A stretch of 64,000 bases of DNA, from assembly GCF_032931615.1 (NCBI RefSeq), contig NZ_CP136762.1:1-64000 (forward strand), read 5' to 3'. The translations under genes were made by a program, and so were the position numbers. The DNA comes from Palleronia sp. LCG004. Lineage in GTDB: Bacteria; Pseudomonadota; Alphaproteobacteria; Rhodobacterales; Rhodobacteraceae. Positions 63,480 through 64,000 of the stretch are shown here, one piece after another. Position 1 is the stretch's first letter; each line of letters starts with the position of its first letter. The notes below the pieces were generated by a model that saw nothing but the letters and a program-made list of their open reading frames with translations, did no database searches and had not been told where the DNA came from.

Positions 63480-63489
63480 TTGCATGCAA
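63480..63489. promoter_or_regulatory. GntR operator copy 1 (TTGCATGCAA)
   Basis: Perfect 10-bp palindrome, 28 bp upstream of the SAF-oxidoreductase start and close to its ribosome-binding site. First of three identical copies. Confidence 0.8.
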
Positions 63490-63541
63490 CAGGCGACGAT
63501 TCCCGAGGATAGTCGATTGCATCAATCTATTTTTCGATTCA

Positions 63542-63551
63542 TTGCATGCAA
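63542..63551. promoter_or_regulatory. GntR operator copy 2 (TTGCATGCAA)
   Basis: Identical palindrome 62 bp from copy 1, centrally placed between the two divergent genes, where both promoters are expected. A degenerate TTGCATCAA lies at 63517-63525 between copies 1 and 2. Confidence 0.8.
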
Positions 63552-63603
63552 AGCAGAGGCGGTCAAATGTAATTTTCCTACGGTTGGCGCATCATGTATC
63601 TCT

Positions 63604-63613
63604 TTGCATGCAA
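63604..63613. promoter_or_regulatory. GntR operator copy 3 (TTGCATGCAA)
   Basis: Identical palindrome 62 bp from copy 2, 13 bp ahead of the GntR start codon and just before its AGGAGG. Well placed for autorepression. Confidence 0.8.
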
Positions 63614-63625
63614 TCAGGAGGCCGC

Positions 63626-64000
63626 ATGAAGGATCAGACCATCGAGCCGCGGCGGGGGACGCGCTCTGCCTATGTCACGCAGCAGGTCCGTGACATGATC
63701 ACCAGCGGCGAGCTTGAGCCGGGCAGCCGGATCAACGAACGGGTCCTGGTGGAGCGGCTGAACATTTCGCGGACCCCGTTGCGGGAAGCCTTCAAGATAC
63801 TGGAGGGCGAGGGTCTGATCACGATCCGTCCGAACGCGGGCGCGACCGTCGTTGTCCTCTCGACCGAGGATGTCGAAGCATCGATCGAGGTGCTCATCGG
63901 CCTCGAAAGCATAGCCGCCGAGCGCGCCGCCCGGAACGCGACGCAAGCCGCTCTGGACGAACTGGCCGATCTGCACGATCGCATGGTGCAAGCCTGGAGC
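63626..64000 (+). CDS. GntR-family transcriptional regulator (FCD type), cut by window end
   Basis: First 125 codons of a regulator. The winged helix (about 14-78: YVTQQVRDMITSGELEPGSRINERVLVERLNISRTPLREAFKILEGEGLITI) is complete and the FCD ligand domain has begun (EASIEVLIGLESIAAERAARNAT). AGGAGG precedes the ATG at 63626. It is divergent from the sugar-acid operon and is the likely binder of the three TTGCATGCAA sites. The effector is presumably the substrate or an intermediate of the pathway. The gene continues beyond 64000. Confidence 0.9.
   Translation, partial: MKDQTIEPRRGTRSAYVTQQVRDMITSGELEPGSRINERVLVERLNISRTPLREAFKILEGEGLITIRPNAGATVVVLSTEDVEASIEVLIGLESIAAERAARNATQAALDELADLHDRMVQAWS

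Noticed and set aside
1..64000. CRISPR arrays, tRNA, rRNA, prophage or defence system
   Set aside because: No regularly spaced direct repeats, no tRNA-like T-loop context, no phage structural or restriction/toxin genes were recognised on reading both strands.

Overview
The window is high-GC, densely coded DNA that looks like the chromosome of an alphaproteobacterium, most likely a Rhodobacterales/Roseobacter-group organism. This rests on gene content (two tripartite tricarboxylate transporters, a LOV-HWE kinase, GntR/FCD regulators, GMC dehydrogenase with cytochrome c, RidA, PiT) and codon usage, not on a marker gene. No rRNA, tRNA or CRISPR was seen. The only mobile-element trace is a decayed IS5-type transposase at about 38.2-38.9 kb.

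Layout. 0.3-1.7 kb: blue-light (LOV) HWE histidine kinase. 2.5-6.4 kb: Tat-dependent three-gene GMC sugar/gluconate dehydrogenase with a triheme cytochrome c, closed by a strong terminator. 6.6-9.4 kb: GntR regulator, AbrB-type membrane protein, D-2-hydroxyacid dehydrogenase. 9.7-17.0 kb: tripartite tricarboxylate transport locus (tctC, fused tctA-tctB, PrpF-type isomerase, Usp), divergent from its TctD/TctE-like two-component system. 17.2-24.7 kb: signalling block with a CHASE4-GGDEF-EAL protein overlapping a small SET-domain gene, a zinc-ribbon metallopeptidase, and a protein with four exact-length tandem PAS units plus GGDEF and a degenerate EAL. 25.1-37.6 kb: QacA-like MFS pump with TetR, APC-like carrier, DUF3772 MscS channel, CPBP protease, M13 peptidase and several small lipoproteins, with long gene-poor stretches. 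38-45 kb: IS5 remnant, GNAT, AraC/SDR pair, RidA/TetR pair with twin operators, PiT phosphate carrier, Nudix protein.

45.2-56.8 kb is a split divergent catabolic locus. Leftward: dipeptide-type ABC binding protein and permeases, ROK sugar kinase, Gfo/Idh dehydrogenase and an L-aspartate dehydrogenase homologue. Rightward: ROK-family repressor, M81 (MlrC-like) metallohydrolase, two ABC ATPases and CutC. Most junctions are 4-base stop/start overlaps. The combination suggests uptake and cleavage of a sugar-amino-acid or sugar-peptide conjugate. This is the best candidate in the window for an undescribed pathway.

57.0-64.0 kb is a leftward operon: SAF-domain oxidoreductase, tctC-tctB-tctA, four-carbon acid sugar kinase (OtnK-like) and class II aldolase/decarboxylase (OtnC-like). 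It diverges from a GntR/FCD regulator cut off by the window end. The shared intergenic region holds three identical 10-bp palindromes exactly 62 bp apart. The operon looks like a branched or tetronic sugar-acid pathway (import, oxidation, phosphorylation, decarboxylation).

A recurring architectural detail is that all three binding-protein-dependent transporters carry a strong hairpin just behind the binding-protein gene and before the permease gene, a likely device for making more binding protein than permease.
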